Notes: generated by a model not told the origin, from the letters alone. 64,000 bases of DNA from Zobellia laminariae (GCF_009725995.1 NZ_RCNS01000002.1:806001-870000); one strand, 5' to 3'. Positions 10,288-19,615 are shown, counted from the stretch's first letter. Program-made: numbers and translations.

Positions 10288-10319
10288 ACCCCCGCATTAG
10301 ATTAATCTAATGCGGGGGT
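10288..10319. terminator. Bidirectional intrinsic terminator
   Basis: A perfect 32-bp palindrome with 16-bp arms (ACCCCCGCATTAGATT and its complement) and no unpaired loop beyond what folding forces. It sits between the convergent stops of the molybdoenzyme gene (10267) and the Ser/Arg-rich protein gene (10343). GC-rich arm bases flanked by A/T on both sides fit a terminator used from both directions. Confidence 0.85.
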
Positions 10320-10342
10320 AACAACCAACCTAAAAACTATTT

Positions 10343-11539
10343 TTAATATCTTCTAGCACTTCTTGATGAAGTTGCTCTTGAAGATGCAGTAGTACTGTTA
10401 CTTCTGCTTCTAGATGGAGCTTTGCTTACTGTGCTTCTAGAACTTCTTGTGCTAACACTACTTCTGCTTTGCGTAGGTGTTTGTCTTACGCTTCTGCTTG
10501 CAGTCCTATTTCTAGTTTGCGGACTTTTATAAGTGCTGTTACTTCTTCTGGTTACCGATGTATTACGTGGCGAACGTGTTGCTGTTCTTTTTGTTACCGT
10601 ATTACTCGTAGGTTTTCTTACCGTTGTTGATCTTTGCGTAACCGATCTATTTCTAGATGGGGTAGTTGCTCTTGATCTTACTGTTGAATTTCTGTTTGTA
10701 ATTTTTCCATTAGAATTACCTGAACGTGTGGCACTACTAGTAGAGGCTGTTCTTCTTACCGAATTATTTCGAGTAGAAGCAGTAGCTCTATTTGTTCTTG
10801 TAGTGTTATAATTCCTTTTTGAAACTGATCTATTGTTTCTAGAGTTATTACTACGAACGGCAACTCTATTGTCATTTCTATAAATTCTAGATCTATTACT
10901 TCTTACTTTATTATAACGATGCGTGTATCCTATTTTAGCATAAGCGCGTCTTGTGTTATGTCTGTAAGGGTTATAGTAACTATAACGAATAGGGCTATAG
11001 TGTCTTCTATAAGGCTTATTAAATACTAAGCTGAAACCAATTATAGGTCTTGCGAAAAATGCATGAAAAGGTCTGTAGACATAATGTCTGTTATACACAT
11101 TTATGTAACCTGTATGATAATCGTAAAAACCTCTACGGTTATAGTAGACAGACATTCCACCAACACTACGTACACGATTGTTGTTATAACTAATATCTAC
11201 ATCACCTACTTGGGTAACACGACCATAATAGTCATAATAAATAGCTACGTTCTCTACTTGAACTACAGCACCATAATCATCATATTGCGCATATGGGCTA
11301 TAATCGTAGCCTGAATTAAAGGTTACTCCATTACGACGACCGGTTACACGGTTGTCTATATAAAAATCGAATTCACCATCTGGATATACCGAAAACGTTA
11401 TGCCATTCTCGACAAAAATAAATGAGTCGTTGTTTGTATAAGCATTGCGTTCAGCAACCTTATCTTCTACTGTACTTGTGGCCATAACACCTGAGGTGCT
11501 AAAAATAAGGGCCGAAAAAAGGAGTACTAAGTTTTTCAT
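10343..11539 (-). CDS. Exported protein with Ser/Thr/Arg-rich low-complexity tail
   Basis: The start is set at 11539 because MKNLVLLFSALIFSTSGVMA is a clean signal peptide; an ATG 36 bp upstream would add a polar extension before it. The first ~200 mature residues are Tyr/Asn/Asp-rich and repetitive (VENVAIYYDYYGRV, VGDVDISYNNNRVRS). From about residue 215 to the end the protein is almost only Ser, Thr, Arg and Asn, so it is strongly basic and predicted disordered. I know of no characterised relative. The basic tail could bind polyanions such as surface polysaccharide or DNA; this is inference from composition only. Confidence 0.7.
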   Translation of the reverse strand: MKNLVLLFSALIFSTSGVMATSTVEDKVAERNAYTNNDSFIFVENGITFSVYPDGEFDFYIDNRVTGRRNGVTFNSGYDYSPYAQYDDYGAVVQVENVAIYYDYYGRVTQVGDVDISYNNNRVRSVGGMSVYYNRRGFYDYHTGYINVYNRHYVYRPFHAFFARPIIGFSLVFNKPYRRHYSPIRYSYYNPYRHNTRRAYAKIGYTHRYNKVRSNRSRIYRNDNRVAVRSNNSRNNRSVSKRNYNTTRTNRATASTRNNSVRRTASTSSATRSGNSNGKITNRNSTVRSRATTPSRNRSVTQRSTTVRKPTSNTVTKRTATRSPRNTSVTRRSNSTYKSPQTRNRTASRSVRQTPTQSRSSVSTRSSRSTVSKAPSRSRSNSTTASSRATSSRSARRY

Positions 11540-11718
11540 GATATAAGGTTTTAATTCTTGAATGAAAATATTCACATTCGAGTAGTAATAAACAAACAGC
11601 GTGCCAAAAAACCTGAACTATATTTATATAATTGAAATTCAGACACTTATAAATTTTTATTTGATTGTTTCAACAAAAGAATATGTGCTCAAATATGCAT
11701 TGCTATTGGTAGAAAAAC

Positions 11719-11758
11719 TAAAGACCATACTTCTTTTTAAGGAAATATGGTCTTTTAG
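11719..11758. terminator. Terminator downstream of uvrA
   Basis: An inverted repeat pairs AAAGACCATA (11720-11729) with TATGGTCTTT (11746-11755), extended by C-T-A/T-A-G on the outside with a one-base bulge. On the minus strand the stem is followed by a T-rich run. It lies 27 bp beyond the uvrA stop at 11785. Confidence 0.7.
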
Positions 11759-11784
11759 GGTAATACTTAATCTTCTATTTCCTG

Positions 11785-14562
11785 CTATAACTTCTCTTTT
11801 AAGTATTTGGCCGTAAAAGAGGTTTTACTCTTTATGATTTCTTCTGGAGTGCCTTCTGCTAAAAGCTTTCCTCCTCCTTCGCCACCTTCAGGACCAAGGT
11901 CAATAATATAGTCTGCACATTTAATCAGTTCTATATTATGTTCTATAACTATAACGGAATGCCCTTTGGAAATTAAGGCATCAAAAGATTTTAAAAGTTT
12001 TTTGATATCATGAAAATGCAAACCAGTTGTAGGCTCATCAAAAATAAATAGCGCTTTATCTTTAGTTGTACCCTTAACTAAAAAGGATGCTAGTTTAATA
12101 CGTTGCGCCTCTCCACCAGATAGGGTAGAAGAGGACTGCCCTAAGGTTACATAGCCCAAGCCAACATCTTGTAAAGGCTTCAGCTTATTGACAATTTTTG
12201 TTTGCTTATGTAAATCGAAAAAGGCGATAGCATCATCAATAGTCATATTTAAGACATCATCAATACTGGCATCCTCAAACTTTACTTCTAATACTTCCTT
12301 CTTAAAGCGTTTACCTCCGCAGGTATCACATTCTAAGTGAACATCCGCCATAAACTGCATTTCTACCGTAATCTCACCTTCCCCTTTACATTTTTCACAT
12401 CTTCCTCCATCTACATTAAAAGAAAAGTGTTTGGCTTGGTAAGCTCTTATTTTACTTAGCTTTTGTGAAGCGAAAAGGTTCCTGATATCATCATATGCCT
12501 TTATATAGGTTACAGGATTTGAGCGAGAAGACCGTCCAATAGGATTTTGGTCTACAAACTCAACATGTTTTATATTCTTGTATTTTCCCTCTACCTTTGT
12601 AAACTGTCCAGCTTTCTCTCCGTACCCGCCAACCTCTTTAAGTATAATAGGATATAAAAGTTTTTTTACCAAAGTACTTTTACCACTTCCTGATACTCCA
12701 GTTATTACCGTAAGCATGTTGAGTGGAAAGGTTACATCTATATTTTTTAGATTATTTTCACGAGCACCTCTGATTGTAATGTAATCTGTAGAAGTTCTTC
12801 TTTTGCTGGGTACAGTTATTTCTTCTGTCCCATTTAGGTAACTCGCAGTTAGTGACGTAGACTTTAATATTTCATCTAGCGTTCCATGGGCAACTACTTC
12901 ACCACCATGCGTACCAGCTTCGGGACCAATATCAATAACTTCGTCTGCCGCTTTCATGATATCTTCATCATGCTCAACAACAATAACGGTGTTTCCAAGG
13001 TCTCGTAAAGATTTTAAAACGTCAATTAAGTTCTCAGTATCTTTTGGGTGTAGTCCTATACTGGGTTCATCCAGAATATACATACTTCCAACAAGGCTAC
13101 TTCCTAATGAGGTTGCCAGGTTGATACGCTGGCTCTCTCCACCTGAAAGTGTATTAGATTTTCTGTTTATCGTCAAATAACTTAATCCAACCTTATAAAG
13201 AAAACCTAATCTAGTAATGATTTCCTTTAATAACCGCGATGCAATTTTTGTATCGTATTTATCTAAAACCAGTTCTTCAAAAAATGGAATCAATTTTTTG
13301 ATAGGTAATTCAACTAAATCAGAAATGTTTTTTCCGCCTACTATAATGTAATCGGTTTCTTTTCGTAATCGCTTTCCTTGGCAAACATTACATTTGGTTT
13401 TTCCGCGGTAGCGCGAAAGCATAACCCTATTCTGTATTTTGTAACTCTTTTCTTCTAATTGCCCAAAGAACTTATTTAAACCAATAAAGTGATCGTTCCC
13501 ATCCCAGACCAGTTGTTTTTGTTCTTCGGATAGTTCAAACCATGGTTTATGAATGGGAAAATCATACTTGTAGGCAGAATTAACAAGCTGATCTCTGTAC
13601 CAACCCATACTCTCGCCACGCCAAGGGAAAATTGCATTTTCATAAACTGATAATGCCGTATTAGGAATTACAAGGTCTTTATCTATTCCTATAACATCTC
13701 CATAACCTTCACATTTAGGACAAGCGCCATACGGATTGTTGAAACTGAATAAATGAACATTGGGTTCTAAGAATGACATTCCGTCTAACTCAAACTTGTT
13801 ACTAAAAGGAGTAACAACCTTTGTAGCTAGTTCTTCAATAGCACATTCTCCTTTGCCTTCAAAAAAAGCGGTATCAATGGCGTTGGCCAAACGATTATAA
13901 AAATCTTCATCGTCCTTAACAACAATCCTATCAATGACCAGGTCAAAACTCTTACCAATGTCTTCAGGTGCATTGTCTATCCGTAGTACTTCGCCATTAT
14001 ACTTTATTCTAGCATAACCTTGCTTAGAAAGTAGTTGAAGAGATTTTAATGAATCTCTATCCTTATCTATAACAATTGGAGCCAGTAACAAAAGCTTGGT
14101 GCCCTCTTCATACTTCTTTACATGTTCTACCACATCTGTTACCGTATCCTTTTTTACCTCTCGTCCGGAAACGGGAGATATGGTACGACCAATACGTGCG
14201 AACAATAATTTTAGGTAATCATAAATTTCTGTGGTAGTACCTACGGTAGACCTTGGGTTTGTGGAATTTACCTTTTGTTCAATAGCTATGGCAGGAGCTA
14301 TACCTTTTATATAGTCCACCTTTGGCTTATCTAGTTTACCTAAAAACTGTCTGGCATAAGAAGAAAGACTTTCTACATAACGTCTTTGACCTTCTGCATA
14401 AAGAGTGTCAAAAGCTAAACTGGACTTACCTGAACCAGAAAGGCCGGTAATAACAACAAGTTTATTTCTGGGTATGACAACATCAATATTCTTAAGGTTG
14501 TGCAGTTTTGCACCTTTGATTATTATGTTGTGTTTTGGGTTTACGTCTACTATTTCCGTCAT
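11785..14562 (-). CDS. uvrA: Excinuclease ABC subunit A
   Basis: DNA damage recognition ATPase of nucleotide excision repair. The start is placed at 14562 ([20 protein letters not shown]), giving 925 residues, because a TATCTTTG -7 promoter element lies between this ATG and the more upstream in-frame ATG at 14604. The first Walker A is GLSGSGKSS (about residue 40) and the second GVSGSGKST (about 620). Each ABC half has an LSGGE signature ([11 protein letters not shown] and [11 protein letters not shown]). Zinc-binding CxxC pairs are present ([34 protein letters not shown]). Length and order match full-length UvrA. Confidence 0.96.
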   Translation of the reverse strand: MTEIVDVNPKHNIIIKGAKLHNLKNIDVVIPRNKLVVITGLSGSGKSSLAFDTLYAEGQRRYVESLSSYARQFLGKLDKPKVDYIKGIAPAIAIEQKVNSTNPRSTVGTTTEIYDYLKLLFARIGRTISPVSGREVKKDTVTDVVEHVKKYEEGTKLLLLAPIVIDKDRDSLKSLQLLSKQGYARIKYNGEVLRIDNAPEDIGKSFDLVIDRIVVKDDEDFYNRLANAIDTAFFEGKGECAIEELATKVVTPFSNKFELDGMSFLEPNVHLFSFNNPYGACPKCEGYGDVIGIDKDLVIPNTALSVYENAIFPWRGESMGWYRDQLVNSAYKYDFPIHKPWFELSEEQKQLVWDGNDHFIGLNKFFGQLEEKSYKIQNRVMLSRYRGKTKCNVCQGKRLRKETDYIIVGGKNISDLVELPIKKLIPFFEELVLDKYDTKIASRLLKEIITRLGFLYKVGLSYLTINRKSNTLSGGESQRINLATSLGSSLVGSMYILDEPSIGLHPKDTENLIDVLKSLRDLGNTVIVVEHDEDIMKAADEVIDIGPEAGTHGGEVVAHGTLDEILKSTSLTASYLNGTEEITVPSKRRTSTDYITIRGARENNLKNIDVTFPLNMLTVITGVSGSGKSTLVKKLLYPIILKEVGGYGEKAGQFTKVEGKYKNIKHVEFVDQNPIGRSSRSNPVTYIKAYDDIRNLFASQKLSKIRAYQAKHFSFNVDGGRCEKCKGEGEITVEMQFMADVHLECDTCGGKRFKKEVLEVKFEDASIDDVLNMTIDDAIAFFDLHKQTKIVNKLKPLQDVGLGYVTLGQSSSTLSGGEAQRIKLASFLVKGTTKDKALFIFDEPTTGLHFHDIKKLLKSFDALISKGHSVIVIEHNIELIKCADYIIDLGPEGGEGGGKLLAEGTPEEIIKSKTSFTAKYLKEKL

Positions 14563-14579
14563 GTTTTTATATAGATTTG

Positions 14580-14587
14580 CAAAGATA
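14580..14587 (-). promoter_or_regulatory. uvrA -7 promoter element
   Basis: The minus strand reads TATCTTTG, a perfect match to the Bacteroidota TAnnTTTG -7 element, 17 bp upstream of the chosen uvrA ATG. The -33 element upstream is weak. Transcription would start about 12 nt before the ATG. Confidence 0.6.
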
Positions 14588-14807
14588 CAATATGAAGATT
14601 TCAATAGCTAAAATTGTATGGTTAGCATTAAAAAATGTGTGTATGACGATAGAAATTTTCCAAAGTCATTTAATTTTATCTATATTTGGGGCCTAACAAA
14701 ATGTTAATACGCCTATAGCAGAAAATTACTTTTAGAAAGATTAAAACATTATCTACAAGACCTTTCCACAGGGGAGGTGTCTCGTTTTAACCATTAAAGT
14801 AATTGTT

Positions 14808-15389
14808 ATGGATATATTGACGGAAGATTCCCTTCTTATTAAAAAATACGTTTCTGGTGACGAAAAAGCACTAGAATTTTTAATTGCAAAGCACAACCAG
14901 CGGCTTAGTAGTTTTATTTATTCCAAAGTGAATAACCGAGATATTACCGAAGACATTTTTCAAGATACCTTTATTAAGGTAATAAAAACATTACGGCGTG
15001 GTGCATATAATGAAGAAGGCAAGTTTTTACCTTGGGTAATGCGCATAGCCCATAACCTTATTATAGACCATTTTAGAAAAACTAGTCGTATGCCCATGTT
15101 TGAAGGAGCAGATAGTTTTGATATCTTTTCTTTAATTGGTGATGATAAGCTTAATGCTGAGCGCCAACTAATAAAAGACCAGATAGATTGTGATCTAGAA
15201 GTACTTGTTGCTGAATTGCCAGCAGATCAAAGAGAAGTATTAATTATGCGTATATATAAGGATATGAGTTTCAAGGAGATTTCGGAAAATACCGGAGTAA
15301 GTATTAATACGGCCTTGGGAAGAATGCGTTACGCTTTAATTAACCTCAGAAAGATTATTGAACAGCACAATATTGTTTTAACGAATTAA
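14808..15389 (+). CDS. ECF sigma-70 family RNA polymerase sigma factor, copy 1
   Basis: A 193-residue ECF sigma factor. Region 2 spans about residues 25-95 (DITEDIFQDTFIKVIKTL, then LPWVMRIAHNLIIDHFRK, the core-binding and -10 recognition helices). Region 4 is about 135-185 (PADQREVLIMRIYKDMSFKE, then SINTALGRMRYALINLRK, the -35 helix-turn-helix). No anti-sigma gene is visible nearby. A 47-codon gene follows 74 bp downstream. The same pair is repeated at 16026-16822. Region 4 helices are nearly identical between the copies, so they probably recognise overlapping promoters. Confidence 0.92.
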   Translation: MDILTEDSLLIKKYVSGDEKALEFLIAKHNQRLSSFIYSKVNNRDITEDIFQDTFIKVIKTLRRGAYNEEGKFLPWVMRIAHNLIIDHFRKTSRMPMFEGADSFDIFSLIGDDKLNAERQLIKDQIDCDLEVLVAELPADQREVLIMRIYKDMSFKEISENTGVSINTALGRMRYALINLRKIIEQHNIVLTN

Positions 15390-15463
15390 TGTGCGTTAGG
15401 TCGGGCGGTTTCATTATATTTATGTTTGTGGCGTTATAATGCTGTAACAATACTAAAATAGAT

Positions 15464-15607
15464 ATGGGAAAAATTTACGCTACAGAATCAGATAAGCATA
15501 GATCGGCTAAAGCAAGCCCTTCAACAGTTAAGTTTCTATTGGATTATTCAAAGGCATTAGAAATAACAGAAGCCAACGGCCTTCAATTTGAATCAAATTT
15601 GAACTAA
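15464..15607 (+). CDS. 47-residue protein paired with sigma factor copy 1
   Basis: ATG at 15464 to TAA at 15607, coding MGKIYATESDKHRSAKASPS and ending LQFESNLN. It has the same length as the gene at 16679. The two share MxKIY near the start, a T-x-x-F-L-L-x-(Y/F)-S-K core and LQFExxLN at the end, which is strong evidence that both are expressed. It has no signal or membrane segment. It follows the sigma gene on the same strand and is closed by a terminator. It could regulate the sigma factor, but that is inferred from linkage alone. Confidence 0.72.
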   Translation: MGKIYATESDKHRSAKASPSTVKFLLDYSKALEITEANGLQFESNLN

Positions 15608-15631
15608 GTACAAGTTCTTCAAAATATATAC

Positions 15632-15664
15632 AGCCCTAGTAATGAAAATTGCTAGGGCTTTTTT
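15632..15664 (+). terminator. Intrinsic terminator after first sigma/47-aa pair
   Basis: AGCCCTAG (15632-15639) pairs with CTAGGGCT (15652-15659) around a 12-nt loop and is followed by a T run. It ends the first sigma/small-gene unit. Confidence 0.8.
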
Positions 15665-16025
15665 GTAGGAAATAACCAAGCTTAATTACTGTCTTTATAG
15701 TACATACTATATGTTATCTCTTATTTAGAATACACACCTATATAAAAGGACCACTTCGCCAATATTCTACAGAAGGCTGATTTTGTGTGGCTAACGCACT
15801 TCATTCCATTTTATTTTACAGAAAAATAGAAAAGTGGCATTTCACATCAAAAACTAGCGGTTTTACAACAATGTTTTTTTCTAGAGCCCTCTATTATCTA
15901 GTTTTACATCAGAAATAACAACAAGGTCATCCGCCAAAGGATAAAAGTAATACTCGAAAATAACTAAATAACGGTAGCCTTTCATTAGAAAGTCTCAAAT
16001 CCAAAAAAACTAAAAACCCTACACC
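15665..16025. other. Intergenic region between tandem sigma units
   Basis: About 360 bp separate the terminator of the first sigma unit from the start of the second. I see no gene, tRNA or long repeat in it. Several short T/A-rich tracts could hold the promoter of the second sigma gene, but no clear TAnnTTTG box stands out. Confidence 0.5.
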
Positions 16026-16607
16026 ATGAGCTCACAAATCGAAGATTCAGTATTAGTAAGAGATTATATCAGCGGAGATGAAAAAGCACTTGAAGTTTTA
16101 ATCAAGCGTCATAACCAAAGAATATCTAGTTTTATTTACTCAAAGGTTCTAGATAGAGATGTTACAGAAGATATTTTCCAAGACACTTTTATTAAAGTAA
16201 TCAAAACTTTGAAAAAAGGTTCATATAGTGAAGAAGGTAAATTTTTACCTTGGGTAATGAGAATTGCACATAACTTGATTATTGATCACTTCAGAAAGAA
16301 CAAAAGAATGCCAATGTTTGAAGGTAGTGATGATTTCAATATTTTCTCTGTAATCGGAGATGATAAGTTAAATGCAGAAAAGCAAATTATAAAAGATCAG
16401 ATTACTTCAGATTTAAAGCACTTAATTGAAGAATTACCAGATGATCAAAAAGAAGTTTTGGTAATGCGTATCTACAAAGATATGAGCTTTAAAGAAATCT
16501 CTGAAAACACAGGAGTGAGCATAAACACTGCCTTGGGGAGAATGCGCTACGCATTAATCAACCTAAGAAAAATTATAGATAAGCATAACATTGTATTAAC
16601 GAATTAA
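16026..16607 (+). CDS. ECF sigma-70 family RNA polymerase sigma factor, copy 2
   Basis: A 193-residue paralogue of the gene at 14808, the same length and by eye about four-fifths identical. Region 2 (DVTEDIFQDTFIKVIKTLKK) and region 4 (KEVLVMRIYKDMSFKE, SINTALGRMRYALINLRK) are intact. Differences cluster at the N-terminus (MSSQIEDSVLVRDYIS) and in the linker between regions 2 and 4 (residues ~100-130). It too is followed by a 47-codon gene 71 bp downstream. This is a tandem duplication of a two-gene unit. Confidence 0.92.
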   Translation: MSSQIEDSVLVRDYISGDEKALEVLIKRHNQRISSFIYSKVLDRDVTEDIFQDTFIKVIKTLKKGSYSEEGKFLPWVMRIAHNLIIDHFRKNKRMPMFEGSDDFNIFSVIGDDKLNAEKQIIKDQITSDLKHLIEELPDDQKEVLVMRIYKDMSFKEISENTGVSINTALGRMRYALINLRKIIDKHNIVLTN

Positions 16608-16678
16608 TAGATCGCTAATATCTTGTAACAATATATCCATTCTAGTTGCGTTATCCATTGTATAACTATATTACTACT

Positions 16679-16822
16679 ATGGAAAAAATTTACTCTGAGA
16701 ACCTTGAAAGAGGTGCAGCTATACAAGCAACAAAAGAAACTATCAACTTTTTGCTTAGTTTTTCTAAGCAATTTCATGTAGTTGAATACAAGAGTCTTCA
16801 GTTTGAAAATAGCTTGAACTAA
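16679..16822 (+). CDS. 47-residue protein paired with sigma factor copy 2
   Basis: ATG at 16679 to TAA at 16822. It begins MEKIYSENLERGAAIQATKE and ends LQFENSLN. Its length and both ends match the 15464 gene, while the middle has diverged to FLLSFSKQFHVVEYKS. Retention of frame, length and ends after the middle diverged argues for selection at the protein level. Function unknown. Confidence 0.72.
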   Translation: MEKIYSENLERGAAIQATKETINFLLSFSKQFHVVEYKSLQFENSLN

Positions 16823-16854
16823 CAAAAAAGACCTGATTTAACGGGTCTTTTTTG
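16823..16854. terminator. Bidirectional terminator between small gene and nth
   Basis: An 11-bp stem, CAAAAAAGACC (16823-16833) with GGTCTTTTTTG (16844-16854), and a 10-nt loop. It lies just after the small gene and overlaps the last codons of nth (minus strand, stop at 16838). A-rich and T-rich flanks allow use in both directions. Confidence 0.8.
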
Positions 16855-17500
16855 TTTTGTAATAATTGTCGATTACTGTTTTTCTACCAATGGTTTTGGT
16901 AATAATATCGTTATCCAAATCCCATCCTCTGGCAGGCGAATATTCTCTGCCGTACCAAATTATCTGAAGATGCAAGTCATTCCAAATCTCTTTCGGGAAT
17001 AGACGCTTGGCATCTTTTTCTGTTTGTACTACATTTTTTCCATTAGTAAAACCCCATCTATACATTAATCTGTGAATATGGGTGTCTACAGGAAAAGCAG
17101 GAATTCCAAAAGCTTGGGAAACCACTACGCTGGCAGTTTTGTGTCCTACCGCAGGAAATTCTTCCAAAAGTTCTAATTCCTGAGGAACTATACCATCATA
17201 TTTTTCTACCAACATTTTAGATAACCCATAAATCCCTTTAGCTTTCATTGGAGAAAGTCCAACTGGTCTAATGATATCACGAATTTCTTCTATTGATAAT
17301 TTTATCATGTCATAAGGATTGTCAGCCCTTTCAAACAATAAAGGTGTAATTTTATTTACTCTTACATCTGTACTTTGAGCAGATAGTAAAACAGCAATTA
17401 ATAAAGTATAGGGGTCTTTATGCTCCAAAGGCACTGGTATGGTTGGATAAATATCTTTTAAGGTCTTAATAGTGAAATCAACCTTTTCCGCTTTTGTCAT
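16838..17500 (-). CDS. nth: Endonuclease III, iron-sulfur-free variant
   Basis: Base-excision repair DNA glycosylase/AP lyase that acts on oxidised pyrimidines. In this 220-residue protein the helix-hairpin-helix is [14 protein letters not shown] with the catalytic Lys at residue 121; the catalytic Asp is at 139 in [10 protein letters not shown]. The usual C-terminal Cys-X6-Cys-X2-Cys-X5-Cys iron-sulfur loop is absent: the expected YGREYCPAR is [10 protein letters not shown], and the whole protein contains no cysteine. This cluster-less form is known in Bacteroidota, so it need not be inactive. It is divergent from bcp, with 18 bp between the upstream codons. Confidence 0.92.
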   Translation of the reverse strand: MTKAEKVDFTIKTLKDIYPTIPVPLEHKDPYTLLIAVLLSAQSTDVRVNKITPLLFERADNPYDMIKLSIEEIRDIIRPVGLSPMKAKGIYGLSKMLVEKYDGIVPQELELLEEFPAVGHKTASVVVSQAFGIPAFPVDTHIHRLMYRWGFTNGKNVVQTEKDAKRLFPKEIWNDLHLQIIWYGREYSPARGWDLDNDIITKTIGRKTVIDNYYKTKKTR

Positions 17501-17551
17501 TTTTGTCTAATTTTAGCAATGAAAATAGAAACACATAATAAAAAAAGTGCT

Positions 17552-18006
17552 ATGAATACATTACAAGTAGGAGACAAAGTACCCGATTTTTCAGCGAAAG
17601 ACCAAGATGGTAATACAATTAAATTATCTGATTTTAAAGGCAAGAAGTTAATTGTCTTTTTTATCCCAAAGCTAGCACTCCAGGTTGTACTGCAGAAGCA
17701 TGTAATTTACGGGATAACTATGAAGAACTACAGGCACAAGGATATGAATTACTGGGTGTAAGTGCAGATTCTGAAAAGAGACAAAGTAATTTTAAGAACA
17801 AGAACAATTTCCCTTTTCCGTTATTGGCAGATGAAAATCATACGGTAATCAACACTTTTGGTGTCTGGGGACTGAAAAAATTTATGGGTCGCGAATACGA
17901 TGGTATTTACAGAAAAACTTTTGTTGTTGATGGTAATGGAGTTGTTACAAAGGTTATTGACAAGGTAAAAACCAAGGATCACGCAGCGCAGTTGCTTGAT
18001 GATTAA
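17552..18006 (+). pseudogene. bcp: bcp peroxiredoxin with a single-base frameshift
   Basis: Thioredoxin-dependent thiol peroxidase of the Bcp/PrxQ family. The first frame from [20 protein letters not shown] runs through [13 protein letters not shown], then goes out of frame at a six-T run (17657-17662). One extra T restores [19 protein letters not shown], with peroxidatic and resolving Cys five residues apart. The protein then continues through [19 protein letters not shown] and GREYDGIYRKTFVVDG to the stop at 18006. Everything else is intact, so this is either a very recent mutation or a homopolymer sequencing error. An in-frame ATG at 17519 would add 11 residues; 17552 fits the family better. 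Confidence 0.85.
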
Positions 18007-18046
18007 ATGTATTAAAGTAGAATTAATAGAAAGTAATTTAATAAAT

Positions 18047-18075
18047 AAAAGGGGCCTGAGCCCCTTTTGTTTTTT
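18047..18075. terminator. Bidirectional terminator after bcp
   Basis: AAAAGGGGC (18047-18055) and GCCCCTTTT (18060-18068) form a 9-bp stem with a CTGA tetraloop and a T tail. The convergent gene on the minus strand stops at 18075, and the minus-strand side also has a T-rich tail. Confidence 0.85.
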
Positions 18076-19538
18076 TACTTTATTTCGTCACTTTTTGATT
18101 TTAGTAACTTCCTGGTAAACAAGCTTTCACTCTTAATTATCTCTGGTATACCTTCAGGAAGCATTTCTTCCCATCCTTCTTCATTATTAATGAGTTTCTT
18201 AAGTACATCTCTTGAAAATATGTGCATAATCTCAGGATCGTAATCTATGATGTCCATTACTTTTCCATTGTACTTAAAGAACTTATAAAGTTCTTTCATC
18301 CTTGGATGAACCTTAATGTTGTTACTGGTCATAATCTGACCGGTTTCCGCATTTTTCATAGGATAAAGATAAACCTGTAGTTCTTTAAAGAACAACTTAC
18401 CAAAGGCTTCCAAAATACCTCCAGATAGGTGTCTGTAATACTTTTCATCAAAGATGTCTACCAAGTTATTGACTCCCATGGTAAGGCCAAGTTTAGCTTT
18501 GGTATATCTATTAAAGTATTCTACTAGTTTAAAATATTCCTGAAACTTAGATATCATTACATTATGGCCAAGAGCACAAAGCAATTCTGCACGATCCATA
18601 AAATCTTGTTCATCTATTTCTCCAGAAGCTTTTAAGTTAGAAAGGGTTATTTCAAAAATAACCATAGTATTCTCTTGGTCTACTGCTGGATCCCGAACGA
18701 AAATATCGTACGATTTATGGAACATATCCATATTTACCTTTGTAACCGGTCTAAAACTACCTCTTAAAGCCAAAATATTCTTTTTGTACAAAGCAGAGGC
18801 AGGCAGAAAATTATTACCGTCAGGTCCAAACATAACCGCATCGGTCATATCATTACGGATTAGCTGAAGGCTCATTAACCTATTATCTACATCTTTAAAG
18901 TTAGGCCCAGAAAAGTTCACCATGTCAATCTCTACAGTATCCTTATCAATATGATCGTAAAGGTACTTTAGCATTTTTCTTGGCTTGTGGTACTTGTAAA
19001 ATGCTCCATAAATTAAGTTAACACCAAGAATACCTAAGGTTTCTTGTTGCAAACGGGCTTCGTTTTGTTTAAAACGAATATGAAGTATAATCTCATCTAG
19101 TTCTTTCTGATTAGGATCTAGTTGAAAACGAATACCTACCCAACCGTGGCCTTTAAATCTCTTTGAAAAATCTATTGTCGCAACCGTATTGGCGTACGAA
19201 AAGAAAAGTCTTTCTGGGTGAGTTTCTCTACTAATACGCTCTTCCATGAGTGTCATCTCATGAGAAAGCATCTTTTTTAGTCTAGATTGTGTTACGTAAC
19301 GCCCATCATTTTCAATACCGTAAATGGCATCGCTAAAATCTTTGTCATAAGCGCTCATCGCTTTGGCTATAGTACCTGAGGCACCTCCTGAGCGAAAGAA
19401 ATGTCGTGCCGTCTCTTGACCAGCTCCAATTTCGGAAAATGTTCCGTAAATGTCAGGGTTTAGGTTGATCCTCAAAGTTTTAGCTTTGATAGAAGGGATA
19501 TTCTCAAATACAGTATCTCGTTTTAAAACTGAAGCCAT
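18075..19538 (-). CDS. Conserved protein of unknown function, 487 aa
   Basis: Soluble protein starting MASVLKRDTVFENIPSIKAK. No signal peptide or membrane segment is visible. Notable segments are a Gly/Ala-rich stretch (FFRSGGASGTIAKAMSAYDK, about residues 48-67), GHGWVGIRFQLDPNQKELDE (about 130-150) and a charged C-terminus (TRKLLKSKSDEIK). I recognise it as a conserved Bacteroidota protein but cannot name its activity. I see no Walker A, HxGH or DxD motif that would justify an enzymatic label. It is divergent from the metallo-hydrolase gene. Confidence 0.7.
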   Translation of the reverse strand: MASVLKRDTVFENIPSIKAKTLRINLNPDIYGTFSEIGAGQETARHFFRSGGASGTIAKAMSAYDKDFSDAIYGIENDGRYVTQSRLKKMLSHEMTLMEERISRETHPERLFFSYANTVATIDFSKRFKGHGWVGIRFQLDPNQKELDEIILHIRFKQNEARLQQETLGILGVNLIYGAFYKYHKPRKMLKYLYDHIDKDTVEIDMVNFSGPNFKDVDNRLMSLQLIRNDMTDAVMFGPDGNNFLPASALYKKNILALRGSFRPVTKVNMDMFHKSYDIFVRDPAVDQENTMVIFEITLSNLKASGEIDEQDFMDRAELLCALGHNVMISKFQEYFKLVEYFNRYTKAKLGLTMGVNNLVDIFDEKYYRHLSGGILEAFGKLFFKELQVYLYPMKNAETGQIMTSNNIKVHPRMKELYKFFKYNGKVMDIIDYDPEIMHIFSRDVLKKLINNEEGWEEMLPEGIPEIIKSESLFTRKLLKSKSDEIK

Positions 19539-19600
19539 TTGGTTGATTTTGCTTTTAACAAAGTTAACAAGTTCGGGTTATCTATTAAATTATTTAGTTA

Positions 19601-19608
19601 TAAATTTG
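19601..19608 (+). promoter_or_regulatory. -7 promoter element immediately before the 19616 gene
   Basis: TAAATTTG is a perfect Bacteroidota -7 element ending 7 bp before the ATG at 19616. Transcription would begin within a few bases of the start codon, giving an almost leaderless message. The -33 region is weak. Confidence 0.5.
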
Positions 19609-19615
19609 ACTCTAG

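Noticed and set aside
10533..11314. Plus-strand open frames opposite the Ser/Arg-rich gene (10533-10811 and 11063-11314)
   Set aside because: They are hydrophobic mirror images of low-complexity codons on the minus strand and have no family match. The minus-strand gene has a signal peptide and full length.
18075..19538. Nucleotidyltransferase function for the 487-aa protein
   Set aside because: No HxGH motif in the right context and no Rossmann loop could be seen, so I leave it as unknown.
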